Shown piece after piece: positions 1 to 7,355 of a DNA stretch of 11,853 nt. The notes beneath the pieces are model-generated. The model did no database searches and was not told where the DNA came from. It worked only from the letters and a program-made list of their open reading frames with translations. This DNA is from Chloroflexota bacterium (GTDB taxonomy: Bacteria; Chloroflexota; Dehalococcoidia; UBA2247; RBG-13-53-26). The stretch lies in NCBI GenBank assembly GCA_017885485.1, contig JAFNFZ010000269.1, positions 1 to 11,853 of the forward strand, written 5' to 3'. The stretch's first letter is position 1. The number at the start of each line of letters is the position of its first letter. The position numbers and the translations under genes are program-made.

Positions 1-1499
1 TGCCACACCCTCTGCCACTGGGCCATAGCTCCATCGGGCAGTAACCCTGTAGGAAGGGGGTCGAAGACCTTATTGACCGTATCGATCACCGCCCGACAGG
101 AACGGAAGGACTTACTCAGGTGGCTGAGCTGGATGTGCTCTCCGTAGCGGCTGAGCACATTGCCGAACAGCTTGGCGTTGCCGCCCCGCCAGCCATAGAT
201 GGCCTGTTTGGCGTCACCCACATAGAAGAAGCTGCGCTGTCCGCTGCTGTCCTGCAGGATCTCATCCGCCAGGTTGCTCAGCACCTCCCACTGCAAATCG
301 CTGGTATCCTGGAACTCGTCCAGCAGCCAGTGGTCCAGCTTACAGTCCAGGCGGAAGTCGATGTACAGTCGTGTCTCCGCAGACGGCATACGGCTGATCA
401 CCGATCCGCCGCTGTAGCGGTTCCCCGCGGTGAGCAGGTACTGCACATCAGTGAAGGTCAGCCGTCCCTGCCGCCGCAGCAGGCTATCGTAGAATCCCTC
501 ATACAGGTCCAGAACCCGATAGACGCCCCGCGTCTTCTCCAGCGCCACGCTCAGCTCCGTCTTCACAATATGGGCCACCAGCGTCAGAGCCAGGAGGCAC
601 TCCTCGCCCGAGAGATGGCAGGTGCCACCGTCCGTCTTGACACTGCAGTCCCGCCTCCGCAGCTCCTCCGCCAGGGGGGCCAGCTTCTCAAAGAGATATT
701 CAAGGTCCCTCTTCCAGGCGGAACCGCTGCCGAAACTGCGGGCGGCATCGATGAACGCCTGCCAGCGTTTCATGGTCTTGTCCGGAAGACTGTCCTGCCC
801 CAGCAGCCTCTCCAGCGCGTCGGCCGCCGCCTTCACTTCTCCATCTGTCTTCAGCCAGGGCGATCCCTCCGGCCAGATTGTCCGTTCATCGCCCCAGGCG
901 TCGGCCGCGGGCAAGACCTGGTAGTAACCATGATAGTCGGTGACCAGGGCTCCGAATTTCTCTTCCAGGCCCTTCTCCTCCCTGCCAAAGGTGGCCTGCT
1001 TATAGGCCCTCAGAAACGCGCTTCGCGCTGCCTGATCCGCCTGGCGGCGGTTGAAGGCCCGGGTCAGTACCTCCTGCTGGGCATTGGAGGCAGCCCCGCT
1101 GTCCTCCGTCAGCCGGAACTGGGGCGGAATGCCCAGTTCCATGGGGAAGGTCTGGGCCACCCCCACGGTGAAGCTGTCGATGGTGCCGATATGTAGTCGC
1201 TGCAGGCTCTCCATCAGTTCCCGCAGAATCCGGAGGAAATCGCGCTGCCCCATCCCGGGCTTCCCGATGAGCGCTGCGGTCCGCGACGCTTCCTCTGGAG
1301 AAGTCGCTGCCCTGCAGAGGTACTTGACGATGTAATCGAATATCTCACCGGCGGCCTTTCGGGAAAAAGTCAAGGCGATGATGCGATCCGACTTCACCCC
1401 CCTGGCCATCAGCTCGATGTAGCGGTGGGCCAGTTGAAAGGTTTTGCCCGATCCTGCCGAGGCCGAAATGGCCTTATGGCCGATCCTCTCCGCCGTCAT
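1..1499 (-). CDS. AddA/RecB-like UvrD-family (SF1A) helicase, N-terminal part
   Basis: This gene runs off the left edge; about 499 N-terminal codons are visible. It should be the ATP-driven helicase subunit of an AddAB-type helicase-nuclease that resects double-strand DNA ends for recombination and degrades foreign DNA. Visible SF1A motifs in order: Walker A ASAGSGKT (about residues 14-21), motif Ia ALTFSRKAAGEI (about 41-52), motif II DEFQDTS (about 394-400), motif III VGDAKQAIYGWRGG (about 423-437), and the start of motif IV SKSFRS near the edge. The DEFQDTS form is typical of AddA/RecB rather than UvrD or PcrA. The ATG at 1499-1497 overlaps the TGA of the upstream AddB-like gene (ATGA), so translation is probably coupled. 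Whether a C-terminal nuclease domain exists, as in true AddA, lies outside the window. Family call is firm; the exact subunit name is inferred. Confidence 0.9.
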   Translation of the reverse strand, partial: MTAERIGHKAISASAGSGKTFQLAHRYIELMARGVKSDRIIALTFSRKAAGEIFDYIVKYLCRAATSPEEASRTAALIGKPGMGQRDFLRILRELMESLQRLHIGTIDSFTVGVAQTFPMELGIPPQFRLTEDSGAASNAQQEVLTRAFNRRQADQAARSAFLRAYKQATFGREEKGLEEKFGALVTDYHGYYQVLPAADAWGDERTIWPEGSPWLKTDGEVKAAADALERLLGQDSLPDKTMKRWQAFIDAARSFGSGSAWKRDLEYLFEKLAPLAEELRRRDCSVKTDGGTCHLSGEECLLALTLVAHIVKTELSVALEKTRGVYRVLDLYEGFYDSLLRRQGRLTFTDVQYLLTAGNRYSGGSVISRMPSAETRLYIDFRLDCKLDHWLLDEFQDTSDLQWEVLSNLADEILQDSSGQRSFFYVGDAKQAIYGWRGGNAKLFGNVLSRYGEHIQLSHLSKSFRSCRAVIDTVNKVFDPLPTGLLPDGAMAQWQRVW

Positions 1500-4357
1500 G
1501 TTCCTCCTCCCCGCAGATAGGCATAAAAGGCTTCGCCGTTGATACAATCCTCCACGTCACCTCGAAACAGGTCCTCGAAATCGTCATAGCGCACTTTCGT
1601 CGCCGGCGGCAAGAATCTCCGGCCTCGGATGTCCCTCACAACACCTCGTGCGCAGTCTCTGGCCGACCCCAGGACCACATCGGAAAAGGATTCCCAGACA
1701 GCCACTCCGGTATCTGGCAATGCCTTGGGCAGGTTGAAGTAGCCCAGCTCGTAAGGGCCCTGGAATTCTCCCTCAGCTTCCAGCAGGATGGCGTAGAGAG
1801 GCAGTTGCAGGTCTGTCCAGCGCTTCTGGCCACCACCCACCGCCACCCTGACGTATTCTGCCATCTCCTGGTCTTTGGGAAGAGAGGCGATATGGGCTTC
1901 CTCAGCGGTCTGCCTGCTCTCCGCGGTCTTGTAGTCCAGCAGCCTGATGCGCCCTGTCTCCCTGTGCCTATCGAGGCGGTCTATCTTGCCCCTAATCAGC
2001 AAGCCCTCCAGCTCACCCTCGATGTCCCTCTCGGAGTCCATGATCTCCCATCCCTGTCTCACCAGCTCCACCTGCACCCGGGCTGCCTGGCGCAGGCGTT
2101 GTTTGGCCGACTCCATCTGGATCTCCACCTGGAGCGGTCTCTGTCGTCCGTAGCCTCCAGCCACCCAGTCGTCTGCCCTGGCACACAGGAAGTCCTGCAG
2201 CCGCCCGGCGTCCTGGCAGCGGCGCATCTCCTCATCCTGGGCCATGTCATGCAGCACGTCATGCACCAGCGAGCCAAAATCCATCGGATCCAGTTCCCTT
2301 TTCTCGTAGTTCACGTCTTCCATTTCCAGCACCCGTTTCAGGTAGAAGCGGAAGGGGCAGGCCAAATAATCCCTGAACGCGGTGACCGATATGCTGGTCA
2401 GTTCCAGCCTCCTTGTGGGAACGTCCCAGGGGGGCCTGACATCCAGCCGGAAGGAAATGCTCGATGGGAAATTGGCCCGCGCCTCGGCCGGGTTGCCGAA
2501 GAGCTTTGCCGCGCGTCCCGGCAGTTCCTCATCGCCGCACAGGAACAGCAGGCGCGATGGTTTCAGTACATCGCCGGTGCTACCCGTCTTGCCGGCGATA
2601 AAGCACACCCGACCCCGCTCGCGACGCGACTCGATCAGCGCGCTCATCAAATGGGCATCCCTGGCCAGCCAATCGGTATCATGACGCAGACTCAGCTGCC
2701 GGCGCAGCGCATCGGGCAGGAACACATCGCTCAGGCGGCTGGTGGGCACCTCTCCTTCATTCATGCCGGTGACGATGAGGAAAGGAGCATCGTTCCAGGG
2801 CAACTCCAGCCAGCCCTCCAGGTCGATGACGGCGTTCTCCGGCTCCGGATAGTAATGCTGGTCTCTCAGGGTTGACAGCAGCAGTTCCAGCGACTGTCTC
2901 TTCTCCAGCCCGAGGGCTGCCACGGAATCGCCGGACAGTTCACGCACCGCCCTGTCCACCGACTGGGCCACGGCAATGAAATCGGCGTCGTCAGGGTGGC
3001 GCGGATTCACGGTGCGCACCGCGTAGATCTTCTGCAGGAAGCCCCGCAGCGCGCTGTCCACGTCCGCCCTCTCGAAACCCTTCACTTGGTTCAGGATGAA
3101 CCTGGCTGCCTTCGCCAGGTCGGGGAATTCCGGGTGGTCCCCCTGCCTCGCTCGGGTGAACAGCCACTGCTCAATATCCTCCAGCGTCTGTGGCAGACGG
3201 CTGGTCTGCAATTTGTCCAGCTCCTCGAGCACACGGCGCGGCGGCAGTCTGTATTCTGCCTCAAGCAGGGCAAGGACATCGGCATTCCTCACTGTGTTGC
3301 TGAATGCCTGGCAGGTTGCCTCGTTCACCAGACCCTGGAAGGCCTCAAGGATCTGGTACAGTGGGTGCTGGGCCACCGACCGGCCTGCGGGATCGAAGGG
3401 GACCAGCCCCCTCTCTGCCAGGTCAGCCGCCAGAAAAGGGGTTACCTGGCTGTCGGGAACGCCGATGGCGATGTCGGCCGGGCCGAAGCGTGCCGCCTCG
3501 GCAGCAATCAGCTCCAGCGCCTTGCTGCTCTGCGCCCAGGGAGAGCCCGCCAGGATGACATTGGCATCCGCCTCGGGTATGGCGATGCGATGTTCCTGCC
3601 ATTTCGCCGCCACGGGGCGTCCCCAGGCATCAAAGTGGTCGGCCAGCGCCTCCGGCGCATGTACCAGCACCACAATCGGTATCTGTTCACCCATGTGTTC
3701 CAGCGCCCTCACCGTCAGCAGGGTGGGATCAGGCACCGCCGCCGCCACGATCCGCTCGATTCCCCTGGGCACTTCGGGGTTCTCGGACCACCTTATCATG
3801 GTCTCATACTGGTCCATCAGCCCCAGTGAGCCCAGGCGCCCCATGTAGGCAGTTTCCAGCGCCGCCATGTCCTGCCACCGCTCTGGCTCCTCCAGGAGGC
3901 CCGCGAGGTCCCGGCAGACCTTGTTGATGAGATATCCGCCATCCGCCAGGTCTTTGCGCAGCTTCTGTATCAGCTCGGCGGTATGCAGCGCCCAGGTGAA
4001 GTCCTGCGATGGAATGCGCACGGGGAAGAGCCCCCTGTGCTGGCTGAGGTCGGCCTTCAGCAGTACATCCACCCAGACCGCGGTCATTTCCAGCGGGCTG
4101 GCAACAGTACCGGACCCCTCTTTGGGTTGCAGGAAATAGGTCGGCTCGACCACCCGTGGCGACAGCAGGGCCGTCTTGTGAGAGGCGCAATATATAGCCA
4201 GCGCCTCCCTCAGCCGCCGCCCCGCCTGGCGGGTTGGCACTACAATGAGCTCTTTTGCCAGGTCAACCGGCCCGGAGGGCTGTGCCGGGAGCAGGAACTC
4301 CCGTACCTTGGTGGTGGCTGGAGCATCCCAGCCCGTGAAATGCCTTTCAATAGGCAT
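1496..4357 (-). CDS. AddB-like protein with C-terminal PD-(D/E)XK (RecB-type) nuclease
   Basis: A 953-residue protein, probably the nuclease partner of the overlapping helicase. The start chosen is the ATG at 4357 (MPIERHF), which has a GGAG sequence six bases upstream; a GTG four codons earlier lacks one. The nuclease domain begins near residue 660 with RDYLACPFRFYLKRVL, followed by the conserved GSLVHDVLH helix, then GKIDRLD (about 788) and LDYKT (about 807), which carry the metal-binding Asp and catalytic Lys of the RecB/Cas4 nuclease family. The N-terminus has the PTRQAGRRLREAL-type segment of AddB-like proteins but no Walker A motif, so it is probably not an active ATPase. The Cys cluster that holds an iron-sulfur centre in Bacillus AddB is not apparent: only isolated Cys occur near ACPFRF and in VEDCING at the C-terminus. 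It is shorter than Bacillus AddB (about 1166 residues). It may be transcribed with the broken mrr gene 60 bases upstream. Confidence 0.88.
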   Translation of the reverse strand: MPIERHFTGWDAPATTKVREFLLPAQPSGPVDLAKELIVVPTRQAGRRLREALAIYCASHKTALLSPRVVEPTYFLQPKEGSGTVASPLEMTAVWVDVLLKADLSQHRGLFPVRIPSQDFTWALHTAELIQKLRKDLADGGYLINKVCRDLAGLLEEPERWQDMAALETAYMGRLGSLGLMDQYETMIRWSENPEVPRGIERIVAAAVPDPTLLTVRALEHMGEQIPIVVLVHAPEALADHFDAWGRPVAAKWQEHRIAIPEADANVILAGSPWAQSSKALELIAAEAARFGPADIAIGVPDSQVTPFLAADLAERGLVPFDPAGRSVAQHPLYQILEAFQGLVNEATCQAFSNTVRNADVLALLEAEYRLPPRRVLEELDKLQTSRLPQTLEDIEQWLFTRARQGDHPEFPDLAKAARFILNQVKGFERADVDSALRGFLQKIYAVRTVNPRHPDDADFIAVAQSVDRAVRELSGDSVAALGLEKRQSLELLLSTLRDQHYYPEPENAVIDLEGWLELPWNDAPFLIVTGMNEGEVPTSRLSDVFLPDALRRQLSLRHDTDWLARDAHLMSALIESRRERGRVCFIAGKTGSTGDVLKPSRLLFLCGDEELPGRAAKLFGNPAEARANFPSSISFRLDVRPPWDVPTRRLELTSISVTAFRDYLACPFRFYLKRVLEMEDVNYEKRELDPMDFGSLVHDVLHDMAQDEEMRRCQDAGRLQDFLCARADDWVAGGYGRQRPLQVEIQMESAKQRLRQAARVQVELVRQGWEIMDSERDIEGELEGLLIRGKIDRLDRHRETGRIRLLDYKTAESRQTAEEAHIASLPKDQEMAEYVRVAVGGGQKRWTDLQLPLYAILLEAEGEFQGPYELGYFNLPKALPDTGVAVWESFSDVVLGSARDCARGVVRDIRGRRFLPPATKVRYDDFEDLFRGDVEDCINGEAFYAYLRGGGT

Positions 4358-4417
4358 GGCTCTCTCCACTCAAGGTGTGCATAGATGCCATTTTCCACTC
4401 GGAACCAGCCCGTGCAA

Positions 4418-5320
4418 TCATTCACCAGCGAAGTAGTCTGAATCAACCCGCTTGATCTCATATGAGGCTACTTTGGTGACACCAGTATCGTAATCGATCA
4501 TCAACTGAGCAAGTTGGGTGCCATTGACGAGGATAACCTTGCTGTTTATCTTCTGAACATACTCTTCTGCCTCCTTGGTGAAAGCAGAGGTGGTGATGAA
4601 GATGCCCTTGCTTGCCTGTTGACCATGCAATGCTCCCACGAATTTCTGTATATCAGGTCGCCCCACTATGCTATCCCAGCGTTTCGCCTGCACATATAGT
4701 GTGTCGAGACCGAGCTTGTCTTCCTTAATAATGCCATCTATGCCCCCATCCCCACTCTTGCCAATGGCCTTTCCCGCATCTTGGATAGAGCCACCATAGC
4801 CCATTCTCACAAGCAGCCCAACGACTAGCCTTTCTAGAAAATCAGGGGGAGACTCCTTCACCCGCTTGAGAAGCTCATCAGCCAGCTCTCGACGGATGTT
4901 CTTGTACCCATGGTTCAGCATATCTTCAGGGCTCATTTCGCTGACCAGATTCTCTTCAGCTTTGTCATCGGGTTTCTCCGGCTTCACAAAAGACTTGAAC
5001 TCAGAGAACTGCATCAGGAACTTGTTATTGACCGTTTTCGGCTTCTCCTTCAGGACTTCGAGCCCCCGTTGCGTAATCCTGTGATAACCCCGTCTCGGCG
5101 ATTCAATCAACCCCGCCTTCTTCAGATACACCTTTGCCCATCCAACTCTATTTGCGAAGACTGTCTGTTGCCCACTCTCCAGAAGTTCCTTACGCTCTTC
5201 TTCAGTCAACCTGAATTCGCTGGCCAGGACACCGACTGTCTGCTAGTTTGATCGCTCTTGTGTGTCCCCGAGGTAGTTCAATAGTGGGAGCATAATGGTC
5301 TGATAGTCAGGAATTGCCAT
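4418..5320 (-). pseudogene. mrr: Mrr-type restriction endonuclease interrupted by an in-frame TAG
   Basis: Mrr proteins are type IV-like enzymes that cut modified DNA. The reading frame starts at ATG 5320 (MAIPDYQTIMLPLL, the typical Mrr N-terminus) after GGAGG ten bases upstream, and would be 300 residues, close to E. coli Mrr (304). Codon 26 is TAG (5245-5243). Beyond it the same frame continues for 274 codons with no further stop. The N-terminal winged-helix region includes LTEEERKELLESG and NRVGWAKVYLKKAGLIESPRRG. The C-terminal Mrr catalytic domain shows LERLVVGLLVRMGYGG, GDGGIDG (Asp about 195) and YVQAKRW (Lys about 213), an intact PD-(D/E)XK core. A TTG at 5209 could start a 263-residue shortened protein but has no good Shine-Dalgarno, so the gene is either freshly inactivated or expressed by reinitiation or readthrough. 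Same strand as, and 60 bases before, the AddB-like gene. Confidence 0.85.
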
Positions 5321-5410
5321 TTTCGATAGTCCTCCGCTGGGTGGGATATCTGTTCGTCCAGCCACTATTCTGGTACCTAGAGTGGTCTGCTTGTAGGCTC
5401 TCGCCTCGGA

Positions 5411-5439
5411 CGGTATCACAATCGACTGCTGGATGTCAA
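5411..5439 (-). promoter_or_regulatory. Candidate promoter for the mrr locus
   Basis: On the minus strand a perfect -35 TTGACA (5439-5434) is followed after 16 bases by GATACC, preceded by TGT as in an extended -10. The -10 is weak (3/6). A transcript from here would have an untranslated leader of about 85 bases before ATG 5320. Confidence 0.3.
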
Positions 5440-5562
5440 CGGCCAGTTGGTAGGGCAATCCCTGCGGAATTCTACCATCTCGATAAATCGAACAAGGGCT
5501 GTGGGTTCGGAGACTAATTCCGGGAGAATATTGGCGGAAGCTGGGGATCTTCTACAAGAGCA

Positions 5563-5606
5563 GACCATTTTGGCCTAGAATCACAGGCCCTCAGTCCTCG
5601 GGACTG
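5563..5606 (-). other. tRNA-like 3'-half fragment (two adjacent hairpins)
   Basis: Read on the minus strand this starts with a perfect stem CAGTCC-CGA-GGACTG, then a second stem GGCCT with an 8-base loop GTGATTCT and AGGCC, then AAAATGGTC. By eye it aligns to the anticodon arm, T arm and acceptor 3' strand of the tRNA-Ile at 11582-11655, with roughly three quarters of about 46 positions identical and a two-base gap in the anticodon loop. No matching 5' half (D arm) is present, so it is not a functional tRNA. It may be a decayed tRNA or an old attachment-site remnant; chance similarity cannot be excluded. Confidence 0.35.
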
Positions 5607-5894
5607 GGTAGAAGTGCGTTGTACGTGATGTGAAGCATCGGTCTAGCTCACCAGAGAATGAGCTTGCATGGCTTGAAGGACAAGGTGCCATTGGCTGGGT
5701 TATGGAGTATTCAGTCGCCGTCTACATCTTCCAGCTTGGTAGGAGAAACGGGTTCGACCGTGGTCTCGGCCTCAACTCCCTGGCCCACGGGGACTCTCTC
5801 AGCCAGGCCAAGAACCTTCACGGGAGGTGTTTGCAGTCCTGCCATATCAGGCGGACAGCGCAACAACGCATGGATCGAGGCCAATGAGCAGAGG

Positions 5895-5924
5895 TTGACA
5901 GAGGCCACGACACTGTGGTGCAAT
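5895..5924 (+). promoter_or_regulatory. Candidate sigma-70 promoter of the nucleotidyltransferase gene
   Basis: Perfect -35 TTGACA (5895-5900), an 18-base spacer and -10 TGCAAT (5919-5924, 4/6). Transcription would begin near 5931, about 34 bases before the start codon. Confidence 0.42.
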
Positions 5925-5964
5925 TGCAGGAGGCACGGCCGCACAAGCGGGGAGACGAGGGGAG

Positions 5965-6882
5965 ATGGAGGAGATACTCACTTTCCCACCTTTTCAGGTC
6001 AACAGAAAGCAATCGTGCTACAGAGAAGTGCCCGTGGACGCACTGGAGAGACTCTATCTGACGGAATTCGGCAGAGCGGAGAACGAGAGCGTCCTATCCT
6101 GCGGTTCTGCGGTCTACGGCATCTCCAGCAATGAGGAGATCAATGCATTGCGGAGATTCAGCGATATCGACTACATCGCCATATCGAGAAAGAACAGCAG
6201 CAAGCCGCACTACCAGGTGAGGAAAAGACCCAGATGGGACATCGATGTCCTCAGACTTGAATACGATTCCTGCATCAGGGGTCTGCACGATGGTGCCTTG
6301 CTGGTGATGCTCACCCTGGCCAGGTTTGCAGTGCCGCTGTTTGACTCTGAGAAGTCCTACCTGGAGCTGACGTCCAGGGCCATGGCGCGGATTCTGGAGA
6401 TCAGCCTGCTGGACGAAGGAGTCTTGATAACTCCAAGCTACGCCATGATGAGGATCAACGATACCAGAATGCGTTTCAAGCCCCACAGATGGTGGTGTGT
6501 CTATGGCGAGTTTGCCCTCTCGCCGAACGCCAGGAGGAACATAGAGGTCTACTACGACCGGGTGACCAGTGCCCTGGAATGGCTGTGCGAACAGGGCTCT
6601 CTGGTGAGGGTGGACGCCGACTATCCGGAACCGGTCTACGACACCTCAGGATTGGCCAGGGAGCAGCGGAAGACACCCTGGATTGTGGACGTGGCGGCAC
6701 TCCATTGCGAACAGATGCTGGCCTTCCTGATCAGAGGAAGAGGCAACATCCCCAGCGTGAAGAAGATCATCCATGTCGCCTATGATGGATGCAACGTTGT
6801 GGGCGGCGTCCTGAACGGGAAGAACAACTGTGTCTCTCTGTTCGGCGCCATGCCGCAGACGGTAAGAGTTTGCGTCGCCTAG
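5965..6882 (+). CDS. Nucleotidyltransferase-fold (Pol beta superfamily) protein of unknown function
   Basis: A 305-residue soluble protein. The N-terminal third carries a minimal nucleotidyltransferase signature: CGSAVYG (GS at residues 47-48), then FSDIDYIAI (D67 and D69) and WDIDVLRLEY (D92/D94) as the third acidic strand. All the expected metal-binding carboxylates are present, so it may be active in transferring a nucleotide to an unknown substrate. The 18-residue gap between GS and DID is longer than usual. The rest (about 105-305) is mainly helical with an aromatic patch PHRWWCVYGEF near 172 and matches no accessory domain I recognise. The ATG at 5965 follows GGGGAG (5949-5954) at ten bases; a second purine run abuts the ATG. 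It stops with TAG at 6880-6882. No antitoxin-like HEPN partner is adjacent, which argues against a simple MNT-HEPN pair. Antibiotic adenylyltransferase or tRNA-modifying roles are possible but unsupported. Confidence 0.75.
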   Translation: MEEILTFPPFQVNRKQSCYREVPVDALERLYLTEFGRAENESVLSCGSAVYGISSNEEINALRRFSDIDYIAISRKNSSKPHYQVRKRPRWDIDVLRLEYDSCIRGLHDGALLVMLTLARFAVPLFDSEKSYLELTSRAMARILEISLLDEGVLITPSYAMMRINDTRMRFKPHRWWCVYGEFALSPNARRNIEVYYDRVTSALEWLCEQGSLVRVDADYPEPVYDTSGLAREQRKTPWIVDVAALHCEQMLAFLIRGRGNIPSVKKIIHVAYDGCNVVGGVLNGKNNCVSLFGAMPQTVRVCVA

Positions 6883-6887
6883 CCCCC

Positions 6888-6917
6888 TCAACCAGGCGTG
6901 CCGTTTGCTGCTATAAT
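6888..6917 (+). promoter_or_regulatory. Candidate promoter of the LiaF-like gene
   Basis: A perfect -10 TATAAT lies at 6912-6917. The best -35 is TCAACC at 6888-6893 (3/6) with an 18-base spacer. The transcript would begin near 6924 and have a leader of about 50 bases that can form alternative hairpins before a strong ribosome binding site. Confidence 0.45.
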
Positions 6918-6973
6918 GGCCCCGGTGTGCTGCCGGACTTCACCGGCACGATCAGGAAAGGAGGGTTAACTGA

Positions 6974-7315
6974 ATGAGGAATATCGCGATTCTCGGTGCA
7001 TCGTCTTTTGGTCACGGGCCATGGCGTCCCGGCAAGAAGGTCTGGTCCATAGCCCTCTGCGGTTCTTCCACAATGGATTTCCGCCAGGCCCAGTTGGACG
7101 AAGGTACCACCAGCGTCATATCGTTCGTGCTTCTCGGCGCCAGCAAAGTGCTGGTTACACCGGAGATGCCCGTAACCCTCACCGGGCTTTCGTTGGCCGG
7201 CGTTAGAAGTACGAAGCGGGCACAGGCAAAGGAAACGCCCCCCATTTCGGCCAGGGGATTGCACGTGCGTGCCCTGTGCATCTTTGGCGCTCTGCAGATA
7301 ACAGACAAGGGCTAA
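6974..7315 (+). CDS. Small LiaF C-terminal-like (cell wall-active antibiotics response) domain protein
   Basis: A 113-residue protein with no membrane segment. It looks like a free-standing version of the beta-rich domain found at the C-terminus of LiaF/YvqF and in DUF1707-type proteins. The visible pattern is ALCGSSTMDFRQAQLDEG (28-45), then SFVLLGASKVLVTPEMPV (50-67), then LTGLSLAG (69-76) and a final ALCIFGALQI (100-109): regularly spaced glycines ending short strands, with the family's characteristic VxVTPxxPV turn. LiaF inhibits the LiaRS envelope-stress system in Firmicutes; no LiaRS-like genes are nearby, so that role should not be carried over. The start is well supported by AAAGGAGG nine bases before the ATG. 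A GC-rich hairpin follows the TAA stop. Confidence 0.68.
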   Translation: MRNIAILGASSFGHGPWRPGKKVWSIALCGSSTMDFRQAQLDEGTTSVISFVLLGASKVLVTPEMPVTLTGLSLAGVRSTKRAQAKETPPISARGLHVRALCIFGALQITDKG

Positions 7316-7316
7316 C

Positions 7317-7336
7317 CGGCCGGCGGTCGCCGGCTG
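7317..7336 (+). terminator. GC-rich hairpin after the LiaF-like gene, without a T-run
   Basis: GCCGGC (7319-7324), loop GGTC and GCCGGC (7329-7334), extended by a G-T and a C-G pair, directly behind the stop codon. The lack of a following T-run makes it a weak intrinsic terminator at best; it may just insulate the structured leader that follows. Confidence 0.3.
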
Positions 7337-7355
7337 TTGACCCGCCCAATCGCCC

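Larger units (their letters stand above)
5321..5964. other. Long intergenic stretch without a convincing gene
   Basis: No reading frame here shows family motifs on either strand; open frames are short and of odd composition. One minus-strand frame simply extends the mrr N-terminus upstream to 5458 without recognisable sequence. The stretch contains the candidate mrr promoter, an imperfect inverted pair CGGAATT (5465-5471) and AATTCCG (5516-5522), the tRNA-like fragment at 5563-5606, and a promoter for the next plus-strand gene. Confidence 0.5.

Noticed and set aside
120..1196. Long plus-strand open frame of 358 codons
   Set aside because: It lies opposite the helicase, whose motifs I, Ia, II and III are all on the minus strand; its own translation shows no family features.
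1805..2875. Plus-strand open frame of 356 codons, and similar ones at 2996-3829 and 3096-3848
   Set aside because: They are antisense to the AddB-like nuclease gene and arise from its G+C-rich codon use.
4418..5320. Programmed TAG reassignment, such as a pyrrolysine-type code
   Set aside because: Two neighbouring genes use TAG as a true terminator, and no amber-decoding machinery is visible in the window.
5630..6134. Plus- and minus-strand open frames upstream of the nucleotidyltransferase gene
   Set aside because: No motif, poor start sites, and one overlaps the well-supported gene at 5965 in another frame.
7012..7308. Minus-strand frame opposite the LiaF-like gene
   Set aside because: The plus-strand gene has a strong ribosome binding site and a recognisable domain pattern; this frame has neither.
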